Source: Streptomyces capitiformicae
Lineage (GTDB): Bacteria; Actinomycetota; Actinomycetes; Streptomycetales; Streptomycetaceae
Direction of reading: 5' to 3'
DNA length: 64,000 nucleotides
Assembly (NCBI RefSeq): GCF_002214185.1
Contig: NZ_CP022161.1
Span: 10,237,486-10,301,485, forward strand
In this document: positions 26,417 to 34,900 of the stretch, piece by piece
Position numbering within the stretch: the stretch's first letter is position 1
How the letters are laid out: each line of letters starts with the position of its first letter
The notes under the pieces: generated by a model
Told to the model about the DNA's origin: nothing
What the model saw: only the letters and a program-made list of their open reading frames with translations
Database searches by the model: none
Translations under genes and position numbers: made by a program

Positions 26417-27784
26417 TCACGCCACCTTCGGGGCGGCCCGCATCCCAATGTAGGCGCACCGGGTGCCGTCGCTGAGCGTGGAGAAGACCACAGGCATCCA
26501 GTCCTCGGCGAACGAGGCGCCGCCGCCCGCACCCGCGAAGACCGTGTCCGACAGGGGCACGAGCTCCATCTCCAGGTCGGGCGAGTAGCCGACCATGCCG
26601 TCGACGAAGGCGTACGTGAGGTGCGGTGTGCCGTTCCTCTCGCTGATCGTGATGACGACTCCCTCCCTCTTGTACGTACCGGTCCAGGGCGTGATGTCGA
26701 CGGTGGGCGGCTGCGCGGCCGGGGCGAACGGGGCGGGCATGGTGATCCCGGCCAGCTCGGCCATCAGCTCGCGCAGCAGGTCGGCGTAGAGGAGGCGGGA
26801 GGCGCCGCCGTTGGTGAGGAGCGCGACGGCGACCCCGGCGGTCGGCACCACGCGCAGGAAGGCGTACTGGCCGGTCGCGGCGCCGTCGTGCCCGTAGCCG
26901 GGGACGCCGTCCCAGTCGTACAGCGTCCAGCCGAGGCCCCAGCCGTCGGCGCTGACCGTCCATTTGTCGGGTACGTCGGTCTCGCGGGCCTGCATGGCCG
27001 TCACGGTCTCGGGGCGGAGGATCCCGCCACCGCCGTCGAGGTGCGCCTTGGCGTACCGGACCACGTCACCCGCGGTGGCGAGCACCCGGGCGCCCGGGCC
27101 GGCCGCGCGGGGCATCAGGTCCCAGGCCGGGGCCGGGGTCTGCCGCCCGTCCTCCCCCGCCATGTGTCCCATCGCCACGCGGAACGGCAGCGCCTCCTCC
27201 GGGAGCGTCATCGAGTGCGTCAGCCCCAGCGGCGCCAGCACCCTTTCCCTGAGCGCCCGGTCCCAGCTCATGCCGGTCAGCACCTCGACGATCCGGCCGA
27301 GCACGACGTACCCGATACCGCTGTACGACACCGCCGTACCCGGCGGGCAGTCCATCGCCACGCCCTTGGCGGCCTCGACGTACTTGGCGATCGCGTCGTC
27401 ACCGCGCCCGGTGTCGATGTGGAAATCGCAGGTCAGGCCACTGGTGTGGGACAGCAGCAGGCGGGGCGTGATCACCTCGGTGGCCTTGGGGTCGACCGTC
27501 GCGAACTCCGGCAGCACCTTCACCACGGGGACGTCCAGGTCGAGCTCACCGGACTCCACCAACTGCATGACGAGGGCCGCTGTGTAGACCTTCGCGATCG
27601 AGCCCAGCTGGAAGACGGAGTCGGTGGTCGCCTCGACACCGGTCGCCCGGCTCAGTACACCACTGGCCAGTTCATGGACCTCGCCGTCGACCAGGAAGGC
27701 GAGCGTCGCGCCCGGGACGTCGTGGGTGGCGCGGAGGGTGTCGAGGCGGTGCTGCCAGTGGGCGAGGTCGAGGGTCTGAGGCAT
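26417..27784 (-). CDS. Serine hydrolase of the beta-lactamase class C/DD-peptidase fold
   Basis: 455 residues. Nucleophile motif S-x-x-K in VFQLGSIAKVYTAALVMQL, Tyr motif in VSYSGIGYVVLG, and a histidine-glycine motif in GYGHDGAATGQY. Signal peptide absent, so probably cytoplasmic: an esterase, amidase or D-aminopeptidase rather than a penicillin-binding protein. ATG 27784 is backed by GAAGGAG. It follows a TetR regulator with a triple operator-like region between them, so it is probably the regulator's target. The substrate cannot be told. Confidence 0.8.
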   Translation of the reverse strand: MPQTLDLAHWQHRLDTLRATHDVPGATLAFLVDGEVHELASGVLSRATGVEATTDSVFQLGSIAKVYTAALVMQLVESGELDLDVPVVKVLPEFATVDPKATEVITPRLLLSHTSGLTCDFHIDTGRGDDAIAKYVEAAKGVAMDCPPGTAVSYSGIGYVVLGRIVEVLTGMSWDRALRERVLAPLGLTHSMTLPEEALPFRVAMGHMAGEDGRQTPAPAWDLMPRAAGPGARVLATAGDVVRYAKAHLDGGGGILRPETVTAMQARETDVPDKWTVSADGWGLGWTLYDWDGVPGYGHDGAATGQYAFLRVVPTAGVAVALLTNGGASRLLYADLLRELMAELAGITMPAPFAPAAQPPTVDITPWTGTYKREGVVITISERNGTPHLTYAFVDGMVGYSPDLEMELVPLSDTVFAGAGGGASFAEDWMPVVFSTLSDGTRCAYIGMRAAPKVA

Positions 27785-27841
27785 GGCTTGCTCCTTCGGA
27801 GGTGAGTGATCCGGTTCCGCCGCACACCGTGCGGCCGCGAG

Positions 27842-27890
27842 GAACACTGTACGCATCGCGCACAGTGTTCGCAAGGACGTACAGCGTTCC
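27842..27890. promoter_or_regulatory. TetR-type operator cluster
   Basis: Perfect 9-bp inverted repeat GAACACTGT (27842-27850) / ACAGTGTTC (27862-27870). A third half-site follows, read on the minus strand as GGAACGCTGTACGTCC (27890-27875). All three share GAACRCTGT. Located upstream of the hydrolase and downstream of the TetR gene. Confidence 0.65.
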
Positions 27891-27914
27891 CCTGATGGCG
27901 CGTGACAGGCCATG

Positions 27915-27955
27915 CGCAAGGCCGCCCACGGGCGCATGCCACGGGCGGCCTTGCG
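27915..27955 (-). terminator. TetR gene terminator
   Basis: Perfect 13-bp stem CGCAAGGCCGCCC / GGGCGGCCTTGCG with a 15-nt loop, starting 15 nt after the TetR stop. Confidence 0.75.
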
Positions 27956-27969
27956 GTTCGGATGAGGTG

Positions 27970-28782
27970 TCAGGCGCGGGTGGCGTCCGCGTCGAGGCGG
28001 GTCTCCAGGCCGTCGAGCAGCCACTGAAGGCCGTAGTCAAAGTTGTCGTGCACGACGTCGGCGGACGCGGGGAGGCCGCCGACGGCCTGTTCGGTGTAGC
28101 GGCGGCTTTCGGTGTAGCGGCGGCTGAGGAGCGGGTAATCCCGAGTGGCCTGTTCGATCGCGGGCCATGCCTCGCGGGTCCAGTCCTCGGGGCTGCGGCC
28201 GCCGCGGGCGAGCATGGTCAGCCAGGCGGCCTCGCTGGTGGTCATGCCGAGGACGTACGCGAAGAGGATCCGTACCGCGTGGTCGGCCCGGTCGAGCGCG
28301 AAGCCGGCCGTGTGCAGCATGGCGAGCATGCTCTCGTTCAGCCGGAGCGAGTTGGGACCCAGGGAGACGCCCACCTCGCCGAGCATGGGGGCGATCCAGG
28401 GGTGGCGCAGGATCGTGGCACGGACGTCGTGGGCACACCGGGCGGCGGCCGTCCGCCAGTCCTTCGCGGCGTCCGGGGCCGGGATCTCCATCTCGCCATA
28501 GACCCGGTCGACGACCAGCTCGATCAGTTCGTCCTTGCTCGCCACGTGCGCGTACATGGAGGTCGCGCCCGCGTTCAGCCGGGCGCCGAGGCGACGCATA
28601 CTCAGCGCGCCGGCGCCCTCCTCGTCGAGCAGCCGGACGGCCTCGGTGACGATGTGGTCCCGGCTCAGCGTGGGCCGCTCGCGCTTGGGGCGGCGCGGGC
28701 GGGTCCAGGCGGAGGGGATCACCGGCTCCCCGGGGGCACCGGGGTTCTTGGAGCCCTCGGCGTTCCCAGGGCTTTCGGGCAT
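27970..28782 (-). CDS. TetR-family regulator (TetR_C domain)
   Basis: 270 residues. Helix-turn-helix in LLDEEGAGALSMRRLGARLN and AGATSMYAHVASKDELIE. The C-terminal half resembles the TetR_C domain of actinobacterial efflux and enzyme repressors. A basic, unstructured N-terminal extension precedes the DNA-binding domain. ATG 28782 follows GAGGAGG. Likely represses the downstream hydrolase, and perhaps itself, through the GAACRCTGT sites. Confidence 0.85.
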   Translation of the reverse strand: MPESPGNAEGSKNPGAPGEPVIPSAWTRPRRPKRERPTLSRDHIVTEAVRLLDEEGAGALSMRRLGARLNAGATSMYAHVASKDELIELVVDRVYGEMEIPAPDAAKDWRTAAARCAHDVRATILRHPWIAPMLGEVGVSLGPNSLRLNESMLAMLHTAGFALDRADHAVRILFAYVLGMTTSEAAWLTMLARGGRSPEDWTREAWPAIEQATRDYPLLSRRYTESRRYTEQAVGGLPASADVVHDNFDYGLQWLLDGLETRLDADATRA

Positions 28783-28818
28783 GCGGCCTCCTCGCACGAC
28801 GTACGGACGCAGGTCCTG

Positions 28819-29286
28819 TCAGGTTCCGGCCTGGCCGTCCACCTCCACCTCCGGGGCCGACGGCTCGGTGGCGGTGCCGACCCTGAGCTGCTCGGTGATC
28901 TGCACGAAGGCCGCACGGAGGTGTTCCGGGATACCGAGGGCGATCGCGGCCTGTTCGGCGGAGAGGAAAGTCTGGTCCTCAGGGGCCGTGCCGGTCGCGG
29001 GTGACGCCGGAGCCTGGGGCAGGTCCTCCTCGGTCAGCTTGCCGGAGCGGATCAGGACGTCCCGTACGGGAATCCCCAGAGCCCGGGACAGGCCGCGCAT
29101 CGTCTCCAGGTCGGGCATGCTCTGGCGCTGCAGCAGCCGGGTGATGGCGGCCCGGTGCACCCCGGCGTCTTCGGCCAGCTTGGTCTTGCCGCCGCCGCGC
29201 GGACTGTCGATGTCGTACCCACGCGCCCGCATCACGCCCTCTACCCAGGCGGCGAACTCATCAATGTGTTCGGCATCGCTCTTCAT
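28819..29286 (-). CDS. XRE-family helix-turn-helix regulator
   Basis: 155 residues. N-terminal Cro/CI-like helix-turn-helix (GGGKTKLAEDAGVHRAAITR, then LLQRQSMPDLETMRGLSRAL, then GIPVRDVLIRSG). The C-terminal 70 residues are acidic and may bind a partner. ATG 29286. It lies between TetR and NACHT genes, all on the minus strand. A near-palindrome at 29326-29362 is a good candidate for its operator. Confidence 0.8.
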   Translation of the reverse strand: MKSDAEHIDEFAAWVEGVMRARGYDIDSPRGGGKTKLAEDAGVHRAAITRLLQRQSMPDLETMRGLSRALGIPVRDVLIRSGKLTEEDLPQAPASPATGTAPEDQTFLSAEQAAIALGIPEHLRAAFVQITEQLRVGTATEPSAPEVEVDGQAGT

Positions 29287-29325
29287 GTGTGAACGCTCCC
29301 CTCAGCTCACCCCCACGTTAACGGT

Positions 29326-29362
29326 CGTGCGCACGCGAACTATGCAGTTGCGTGCACGCACG
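29326..29362. promoter_or_regulatory. Candidate XRE operator
   Basis: Imperfect inverted repeat CGTGCGCACGCGAACT / AGTTGCGTGCACGCACG around ATGC, 40 bp upstream of the XRE start. Its right arm contains the perfect palindrome TGCGTGCACGCA. Confidence 0.45.
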
Positions 29363-29670
29363 GGTAAAGGTCCAGCGTGAGGGCCTTACGTCAATCCCCG
29401 CTGCGCGCGAGATCGCAACATGTGAAGCTGTGTGCGGGCTCGCAACAAAAGGAGACTTTCCTTCCCTCTTCAGTTGCCGCTGCCCCCTTCCCTGGTTGCC
29501 GCAGACCGGCTCCCGGTTGCCACAGACGAGGACCGCCTGGACGCCCTCGAACACACCCGCTGGCCCTGCCGTCCCTGGCGGCGATCACGTCCTGCACGGC
29601 CCTGGCCGTGACGGTGTGGTCGGCGTCGACCGGGAAGTAGCCGCCTTGAGGGGTGGGCCCACGCCGCCCC
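29363..29670. other. Intergenic region between NACHT and XRE genes
   Basis: 308 bp without a convincing gene. On the minus strand 29570-29640 reads YFPVDADHTVTARAVQDVIA, which looks coding but has no proper start; it may be a relic of a longer protein. Confidence 0.4.
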
Positions 29671-31725
29671 TCAAGGCCGGTCCGCCAGCCACTCCTGCAG
29701 TTCGCGGTGGCGGAACTGGTAGGCGAAGCCCTCGACGCGCATGATGCCTGCCTCGACGCACCAGTCGAGAAAGGCGCCGAGACCGGCGGGGAGCCGGCGG
29801 CCCGCGACAAGCTTGAAGAGGGCGTAGCGGCGCCATGCCTTCGCCGCAATGATGAAAGCGGGGAGGGCGATGAGGAGCGGGCCGTAGGCGAAGCCGAGGC
29901 CGCTGCGCGTGCTCTGGGCGATCAGCGCGCCGACCCCCAGCGAAGCGACGGTCGCCCAGAGGAGCGCGTAGCGCAGTTCCGCACGCAGCGGGTCGCGTGG
30001 GCCGGTCAGGGTGGCCTGTGGGCGGTCGCCCGTCCTCCAGACGGCCTGTGAGGTCACGAACGCAAGGACGCTCCCGGCCAGGATCGCCGCGAACAGCGAC
30101 GGCCTGAGGTCCCGGCCCGACAGGTACAGCACGTAACCGACGACGTAGAGCACGTTGCAGGCGATCATCCTGGGCTGTCTCACGAGCCGCCAGTCGAGGT
30201 GCCGTGGAACGGGCTGCCGTCGGGTGTTCTCCAGCGCCGCCGGCAGCACCGTCTGCATGAGGAGCAGCATGCCGAAGACGGCGATATAGGGCTGGTACTG
30301 CTGCGGGAGCCTCTCCCAGGGTGTGAACCCGAGCCGCTCCGCCAGGCTGATGGAGATCACGAACGGCCAGACCAGCATCATCAGTTCGTAATACGGCAGC
30401 CCGGAGTCGCGCTCCATCCGCCACAGCCGGTGCAGTACGAGATCCGTGTCCGAGACCACCTCGTCCCGGGGGCGAGGGCCGTCGTCCGACTCGTCCGGCT
30501 GGTTGGCGTCCCGCAGATGCCTGGCCAGGACCGTCAGCCATTCCTCGACCTTCGCGGGGTCCCGGCGGCGGCCGACGTCCGGCTGCCGGTTGCGCGTCGA
30601 CGCGGCGGCGTGGGTGTACAGGCCGAGAAGGTGGGCGGGTACGGCGTCCAACGGCATGGCCAGGAGCGCGTTGGGGTTACGAAGGGGGCGGTAGTCGTGT
30701 TCGTCGCGCTCGGTGTACGCCGTGGTCAGCAGGGCCATCCGCCACGGGGTGTCGAGGACCCTGGCCAGACCGCGCGGGGTGCCGGTCCAGGTGAGGGTCT
30801 CGGCGAGCCGTCGCCATTCGGGCAGCCACTCCCCCGTCTCGTCCTGAAGGCCGCTCTCGCGCAGGAACGCGAGCTGCTGGTCGCTGGAGAGCGGCTGGAG
30901 GGTGACGACGGTGGCGTTCTCGAGCCTCTCCTTCGACTTGAGGGCGTTGTAGCGGTCGGTGCGGCAGAGCACCACGAGCGGCGCCCGGCCCGTCCGGCCG
31001 TCGTACTCGCGGTTCAGCCGTCCCAGGACCTTCAGCGCACGGGTCTTCCCGGGCGGCGCGTCGGGCGGGTCCATCTCGTCGAGGCCGTCGAGGATCGGCA
31101 GGACGAGACGGTCGTCGAGGAGTTGGCGGGCCACGGTCCTGGAACGGACCAGGCCCATTTCCTTCAGGTAGCCGGACAACCAGTCGACCAGCGTGAGTTC
31201 GGTGTTCCAGGTGGACAGCGGGATGCGTACGGGCACCGGATCGCCGTCCTGCCAGCCGCCCATCAGATGGGCCATCAGCTGGGTCGCGGCGACCGTTTTC
31301 CCGGAGCCCGGACCGCCGAGGATGACCAGGCGGTCCTTGCATCGTGACGAGGTGAAGTAGTCGCCCAGCGGATCCGACACCGTGATCCCGGGGTCGGCGG
31401 AGTCCTTGAAACCGACAGGGATCACGTTGCCGGAGCCCGGGAAGTAGCCGCGTGGAGCGGCGATGAGACGCCGGTCCACCTGGTTCTTGAACTCGGCCAA
31501 CTGGCGATTTCGATCGGCCTGTTCGACCCTGATCGTGAAGCCCAGCGCGTACAGACCGATGGCGACGCCCGCCGCGCCGAACGCGGTCGCGAGGATGTCG
31601 GCCAGCGGGCTGTCGCGCAGCGGCGCGGTGTCCCGGAAGACGAAAAGACCGACGGCTCCCGTGAAGGACACGACGGCCAGGATGCTCCATATGGAACCGC
31701 GAAACGCCCCCCGTGTTGCTCTCAT
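29671..31725 (-). CDS. Membrane-associated NACHT NTPase
   Basis: 684 residues. Two N-terminal membrane helices (about 12-30 and 44-64) precede a NACHT-type STAND NTPase: Walker A GGPGSGKT (137-144), Walker B LVLPILDGLDEM (207-218), sensor-type LVVLCRTDRYN. Residues 440-640 contain four to six further hydrophobic helices where soluble NLR-like proteins have sensor repeats. The end carries FAYQFRHRELQEWLAD, a common tail of actinobacterial NACHT proteins. Some bacterial NACHT proteins defend against phage, others are signalling ATPases. ATG 31725. No effector domain is recognisable. Confidence 0.8.
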   Translation of the reverse strand: MRATRGAFRGSIWSILAVVSFTGAVGLFVFRDTAPLRDSPLADILATAFGAAGVAIGLYALGFTIRVEQADRNRQLAEFKNQVDRRLIAAPRGYFPGSGNVIPVGFKDSADPGITVSDPLGDYFTSSRCKDRLVILGGPGSGKTVAATQLMAHLMGGWQDGDPVPVRIPLSTWNTELTLVDWLSGYLKEMGLVRSRTVARQLLDDRLVLPILDGLDEMDPPDAPPGKTRALKVLGRLNREYDGRTGRAPLVVLCRTDRYNALKSKERLENATVVTLQPLSSDQQLAFLRESGLQDETGEWLPEWRRLAETLTWTGTPRGLARVLDTPWRMALLTTAYTERDEHDYRPLRNPNALLAMPLDAVPAHLLGLYTHAAASTRNRQPDVGRRRDPAKVEEWLTVLARHLRDANQPDESDDGPRPRDEVVSDTDLVLHRLWRMERDSGLPYYELMMLVWPFVISISLAERLGFTPWERLPQQYQPYIAVFGMLLLMQTVLPAALENTRRQPVPRHLDWRLVRQPRMIACNVLYVVGYVLYLSGRDLRPSLFAAILAGSVLAFVTSQAVWRTGDRPQATLTGPRDPLRAELRYALLWATVASLGVGALIAQSTRSGLGFAYGPLLIALPAFIIAAKAWRRYALFKLVAGRRLPAGLGAFLDWCVEAGIMRVEGFAYQFRHRELQEWLADRP

Positions 31726-31817
31726 ACCTCAGGAAGTGTGGTGATCTGTCGGGGACTTGGCAATTCATGAGGTGTCTGGCCCTGCCATGTGCCTGCGACC
31801 GCGGGCGGCCCGCCCGG

Positions 31818-32054
31818 TCAGGCTTCGCGCAGGAACCCGTCCCCGTGTGCGGCGATGTGCGCCTCCAGCGCGGAGAGCGCCTGCTGGGTGGCGTCGGGGG
31901 TGCCCGACCCACGCCGCTCCGCGTAGTACGCCGCCCCGAGCTTCTTCAGCAGATCGTTTCCGGCCCTCTGCTGCTGAACCTCGTCCACCTTCTGCCTGCC
32001 CTGCTGCAACGCGCTCTGCGCCTGCTCCTTGGCCCTGTCCAGGAACCCGCTCAT
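31818..32054 (-). CDS. Small helical protein, function unknown
   Basis: 78 residues, starting MSGFLDRAKEQAQSALQQGR with GGAGG upstream. Predicted entirely helical, with a coiled-coil-like QKVDEVQQQRAGNDLLKKLG centre. Charged and soluble. A truncated second copy of its first 15 residues occurs 550 bp upstream (32540-32602), so the gene start was duplicated. Family known to me only as a conserved Streptomyces hypothetical. Confidence 0.7.
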   Translation of the reverse strand: MSGFLDRAKEQAQSALQQGRQKVDEVQQQRAGNDLLKKLGAAYYAERRGSGTPDATQQALSALEAHIAAHGDGFLREA

Positions 32055-32065
32055 CTCCGACCTCC
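32011..32065. repeat. 55-bp direct repeat, copy A
   Basis: Covers the start region of the 78-residue gene (GCGCTCTGCGCCTGCTCC through the ribosome site). Copy B at 32559-32613 differs at about five positions. The tRNA-like gene lies between the copies. Confidence 0.85.
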
Positions 32066-32191
32066 ACGATCTCTGTCGGCTCTTGCCCCGGTCCCCTCGT
32101 GGGAACAGCGGTAGTGCCGTGATCGGCAGTCTGTCCCACAACCGAAACACGGTGGCCGACCGCCGCACGCGAAGCTTACGATCACGAGCAA

Positions 32192-32267
32192 GGCGGGGTC
32201 GTAGCACAGAGGTAGTGCGCCGCGACAGCATCTCGGAGGACGCCGGTTCGAATCCGGCCGCCCCGCC
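32192..32267 (+). tRNA. tRNA-like gene with extended acceptor stem, possibly pseudo-tRNA
   Basis: 76 nt. GGCGGGG pairs with CCCCGCC; after a bulged T a further CG/CG pair extends the acceptor to 9 bp. D arm GCAC-AGAGGTA-GTGC, anticodon arm CCGCG-ACAGCAT-CTCGG (one mismatch), variable AGGAC, T arm GCCGG-TTCGAAT-CCGGC. The anticodon loop has C where U33 is expected; by position the anticodon would be AGC (Ala), which is doubtful. No encoded CCA. Either a divergent functional tRNA, a decaying one, or a tRNA-like regulatory RNA. Confidence 0.55.
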
Positions 32268-32539
32268 CCCCAGCGGTGTACGTGCGCTGCCGACGGGGCG
32301 GCTTGGCACGGTATTTGGCGGATTCGTCCCAGGTCCGGGGTCAACGACCAGCTCCTCCCGACGGCGGAAGCGGAACGGATCTGCCAGTCTCACAACAATT
32401 TCTCAGCCGGAATCCATTCAGGCCAACTGGAATCAGGCTAGTCGCAACGGGGCGCCGTATACGTCTCGCCGCCACAGGCACTGCTGTTCCACCGCCTGCT
32501 CTCCCCCCACCTCGAACCACATCAGCTTTCCCCCACTCC

Positions 32540-32602
32540 TCACCAGGCTCCCGCCCTCGCGCTCTGCGCCTGCTCCATGGCCCGGTCCAGGAACCCGCTC
32601 AT
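32540..32602 (-). pseudogene. Truncated duplicate of the 78-residue gene
   Basis: Reads MSGFLDRAMEQAQSARAGAW then stops. The first 15 codons, plus the ribosome site, copy the gene at 31818-32054; then homology ends abruptly. Direct repeat copy B spans 32559-32613. Confidence 0.75.
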
Positions 32603-32624
32603 CCCCACCTCCGCGTGCGAACGC

Positions 32625-32865
32625 TCAGGCGTGACTCCAGGGCCGGAGCGCGCAGGCGTCCCAGGAGAAGCGGCGTAGGCGTGTCTGTTCGACGTGCGCA
32701 GCGGTATCGGCGTAGGTGGAATTGAGATGACGGCCGAGTACGACGACAGCCACAGTGCCGGCGCCGGAGGCCTTCAGGGCCGCTACTGCGGACTGGGCAT
32801 GGTGGCCAGTGGTCCAGGTGTCATCGATGAGCAGGACGTTCTCGGGCTTGAGACTGTGGGCTCGC
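32625..32865 (-). pseudogene. Phosphoribosyltransferase-like C-terminal fragment
   Basis: The frame reads LKPENVLLIDDTWTTGHHAQ and onward to VVVLGRHLNSTYADTA, the PRPP-binding motif (LLIDDTWTTG) and following strand of ComF-like phosphoribosyltransferases. The sequence upstream in the frame has no resemblance to the family, so about half the protein is missing. Probably a relic. Confidence 0.6.
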
Positions 32866-32980
32866 ATGTTGAGGTGTCGCGTACTCCTTGTCGCCGAGAA
32901 CTCGGTCTCACGTTGAGTGACGCGAGACCGAGCTGCGGGCCTGGGTGACCACTCTTGGAGCACTGGAATGACCACGTGTA

Positions 32981-33109
32981 AGAACCCGTCTTTGAACCTC
33001 GGGGACTACGTCGCAATAGGCTCAGATGCGTGGATTCTCAACAGCCGACGCAACGCGCTATCCCGGTTGCGTGGCGCCTCGTGGCGCACGATGTTCAAAG
33101 ACGGGTTCT
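32981..33109. mobile_element. 129-bp inverted-repeat element (MITE-like)
   Basis: Perfect 17-bp terminal inverted repeats AGAACCCGTCTTTGAAC (32981-32997) and GTTCAAAGACGGGTTCT (33093-33109). The interior contains a further ACGCAAC/GTTGCGT pair and no reading frame. No clear target duplication. Could be a miniature element mobilised in trans, or the paired ends of a deleted IS. Confidence 0.55.
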
Positions 33110-33417
33110 CACCTTGTTCCAGCCGAGTGTCGCGGCGGCCACCCTCGCGCTGGCTCACTGGTGACAGCGGGCCCCGACGATCCCTGCTCCGGCGGCACAG
33201 TTGCGGCTCGACTGTGACGCCGGAGTGGTCCTGCTGGCTATATTCGCGGTTGGCAGCAGTTGTTCGGCGCTCCGGGAGGCAGGCCGGATAGGCACGGGCC
33301 GTTGCTCACGAGGGCAGGGTCGCCCGACGGCCCATCCTGATCCCCGGGCCTGTCCCCAGCGACCTGTCCGCCTCCGCCGGCAGGACCATCGGGACACTAC
33401 GAATTTTTAGGGCTGTG
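33110..33417. other. Relic region without an intact gene
   Basis: 308 bp between the inverted-repeat element and the VCBS fragment. I see no gene, promoter or repeat I can support here. Confidence 0.5.
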
Positions 33418-33609
33418 TCAGCCTCCGAGGATGTGGACCTCGGTCGAGTTCGTACCGGTGTTGCTCTTCTTCAGGGCCACCAGATCCGGACGCCCGTCCC
33501 GGTCCCAGTCGGCCAGGCCGAAGTCGAACGTGGCGTCGGTCTCGTGCAGCGCCGTACCCGTCGCCTCTGGCCGTACCCACCTGGCCAGGTCGCGTAGGGC
33601 AGCGTTCAT
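33418..33609 (-). pseudogene. VCBS/FG-GAP repeat C-terminal fragment
   Basis: 63 residues. It holds LADWDRDGRPDLVALKKSNT and TNSTEVHILGG, the calcium-binding DxDxDG loop and closing strand typical of the last FG-GAP/VCBS repeat in secreted Streptomyces hydrolases. An ATG begins it, but it has no signal peptide or enzyme domain. Most likely the stranded end of a larger extracellular protein. Confidence 0.6.
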
Positions 33610-33765
33610 CAGCGGCCTCCGGCCGCGGGGGCCTCCCGGGATCGGACCACGGACAGGATCCGTGTCGCCGCCCCGGGGTCGAGTACGCCGGGGACCAGTA
33701 CGCCCAAGACCGTTCGGGGCGCGCGGCTGAGCGGACTCACTCCCACTCAGTCCACAGGAACGGTT

Positions 33766-34761
33766 TCAGACCGCGCCCGTACCGGGTCGCAGCAGGGCGG
33801 CGCCCGCGGGAGCCAGGGTGTGCAGCACGGACTGGCCGTGGCGGTGGCTGAGGATGAGGCCCGCGTCGCGCAGGACGGTGGTGTGGCGGGTGGCGGCGGC
33901 CGCGGAGACCCCCGCGGCGCGGGCGAGTTCGCCGGTCGTGGCACCGGTCGCGGTCGCCCGGAGAATGACGGCCCGGGTCGCGCCCAGAAGAGCGGAGAGC
34001 GGTGCCTGCGGCTGCTCGGCCTCGGCATCGTCGGCGCGGGGGGCCCGGCGGTGCAGCGGATAGGCGAGGACGGGCGGAAGACCGGAGTCGGCCAGCGACA
34101 CCGGGGCGCCCCAGCAGAAGTACGACGGCACGAGCGTGAGGCCACGCCCCCGCAGGTACAGATCGCGGTCCTCGGCGGCGTACTCGACCAGCAGGGTGGG
34201 AGGTTGCCAGCGCATATACGGTCCCAGCCCGGCCAGGAGCCCGTGGATGCCGCCGTCCAGCAGGGCTCGGGCGCGGACGGAGCGGTCGGCGTCGATGTGC
34301 GCCTGGATGTGGTCTTCGTGGGGGCGGATGGCGACGTCGTAGTAGGTGCGGAGGGTGCCGACGAACTCCTTGCGGGTGCGGTCGTCGGCCAGCCCCTGGG
34401 ACCAGGCGGGCGCACCGGTCACCCGGTCCAGGATGCCCAGTTCCCGCAGTACCCGGCGGCGGGGGATGCCGAGGATCGCCTCCAGGCCCGCGTCCAGACC
34501 CTCGGTCGCTTCGGCGGGGGTGAGGAAATCCGGGAAATACGCGCCACTCGGATAAAGCGGCAGCAGTACCTTGCGGACGACGGGTGTGAGCCCCTTGTCG
34601 TGCAGATCCGTGCGAGCGGTCCGATGCCAGTCGGCGTACGACCACAGACCTCGACGACTTTGGAAGCGGAGCAGGCTGAAGAAGATTTCCCAGAGCGGGT
34701 CCGGTCTGGAAGCGACCTGGACGCGGGCGAGATCAGCGTCCGTGAAGTGTATGCGGAGCAT
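33766..34761 (-). CDS. ArsR-like winged-helix regulator with large N-terminal domain
   Basis: 331 residues. The N-terminal 230 residues (start MLRIHFTDADLARVQVASRP) match the DUF5937-type domain common in actinobacteria. The C-terminus is an ArsR-like helix-turn-helix (SALLGATRAVILRATATGAT, then LARAAGVSAAAATRHTTVLR, then GLILSHRHGQSVLHTLAPAG). No metal-binding cysteines are evident. Divergent from the secreted peptidoglycan genes with 139 bp between them, so it may control them. Confidence 0.75.
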   Translation of the reverse strand: MLRIHFTDADLARVQVASRPDPLWEIFFSLLRFQSRRGLWSYADWHRTARTDLHDKGLTPVVRKVLLPLYPSGAYFPDFLTPAEATEGLDAGLEAILGIPRRRVLRELGILDRVTGAPAWSQGLADDRTRKEFVGTLRTYYDVAIRPHEDHIQAHIDADRSVRARALLDGGIHGLLAGLGPYMRWQPPTLLVEYAAEDRDLYLRGRGLTLVPSYFCWGAPVSLADSGLPPVLAYPLHRRAPRADDAEAEQPQAPLSALLGATRAVILRATATGATTGELARAAGVSAAAATRHTTVLRDAGLILSHRHGQSVLHTLAPAGAALLRPGTGAV

Positions 34762-34900
34762 TCAATTCCTGTTGGTGAACTGGGCTTTTGCACTCAGACG
34801 CAAAAGTATTTCGATGCCGGGGAGCGGCTGACAAGGTGCGCACTGAGCCCAATCACGGATCGGCCGAAAACCAATCCGGAACGACCCTTAAGGGGAACAA

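Noticed and set aside
32192..32267. Selenocysteine tRNA
   Set aside because: The acceptor stem is long, but there is no long variable arm, the anticodon is not TCA, and no selA/selB genes are near.
33155..33397. 80-residue minus-strand frame
   Set aside because: Arg/Trp/Pro-rich without a family pattern or ribosome site; not supported as a gene.
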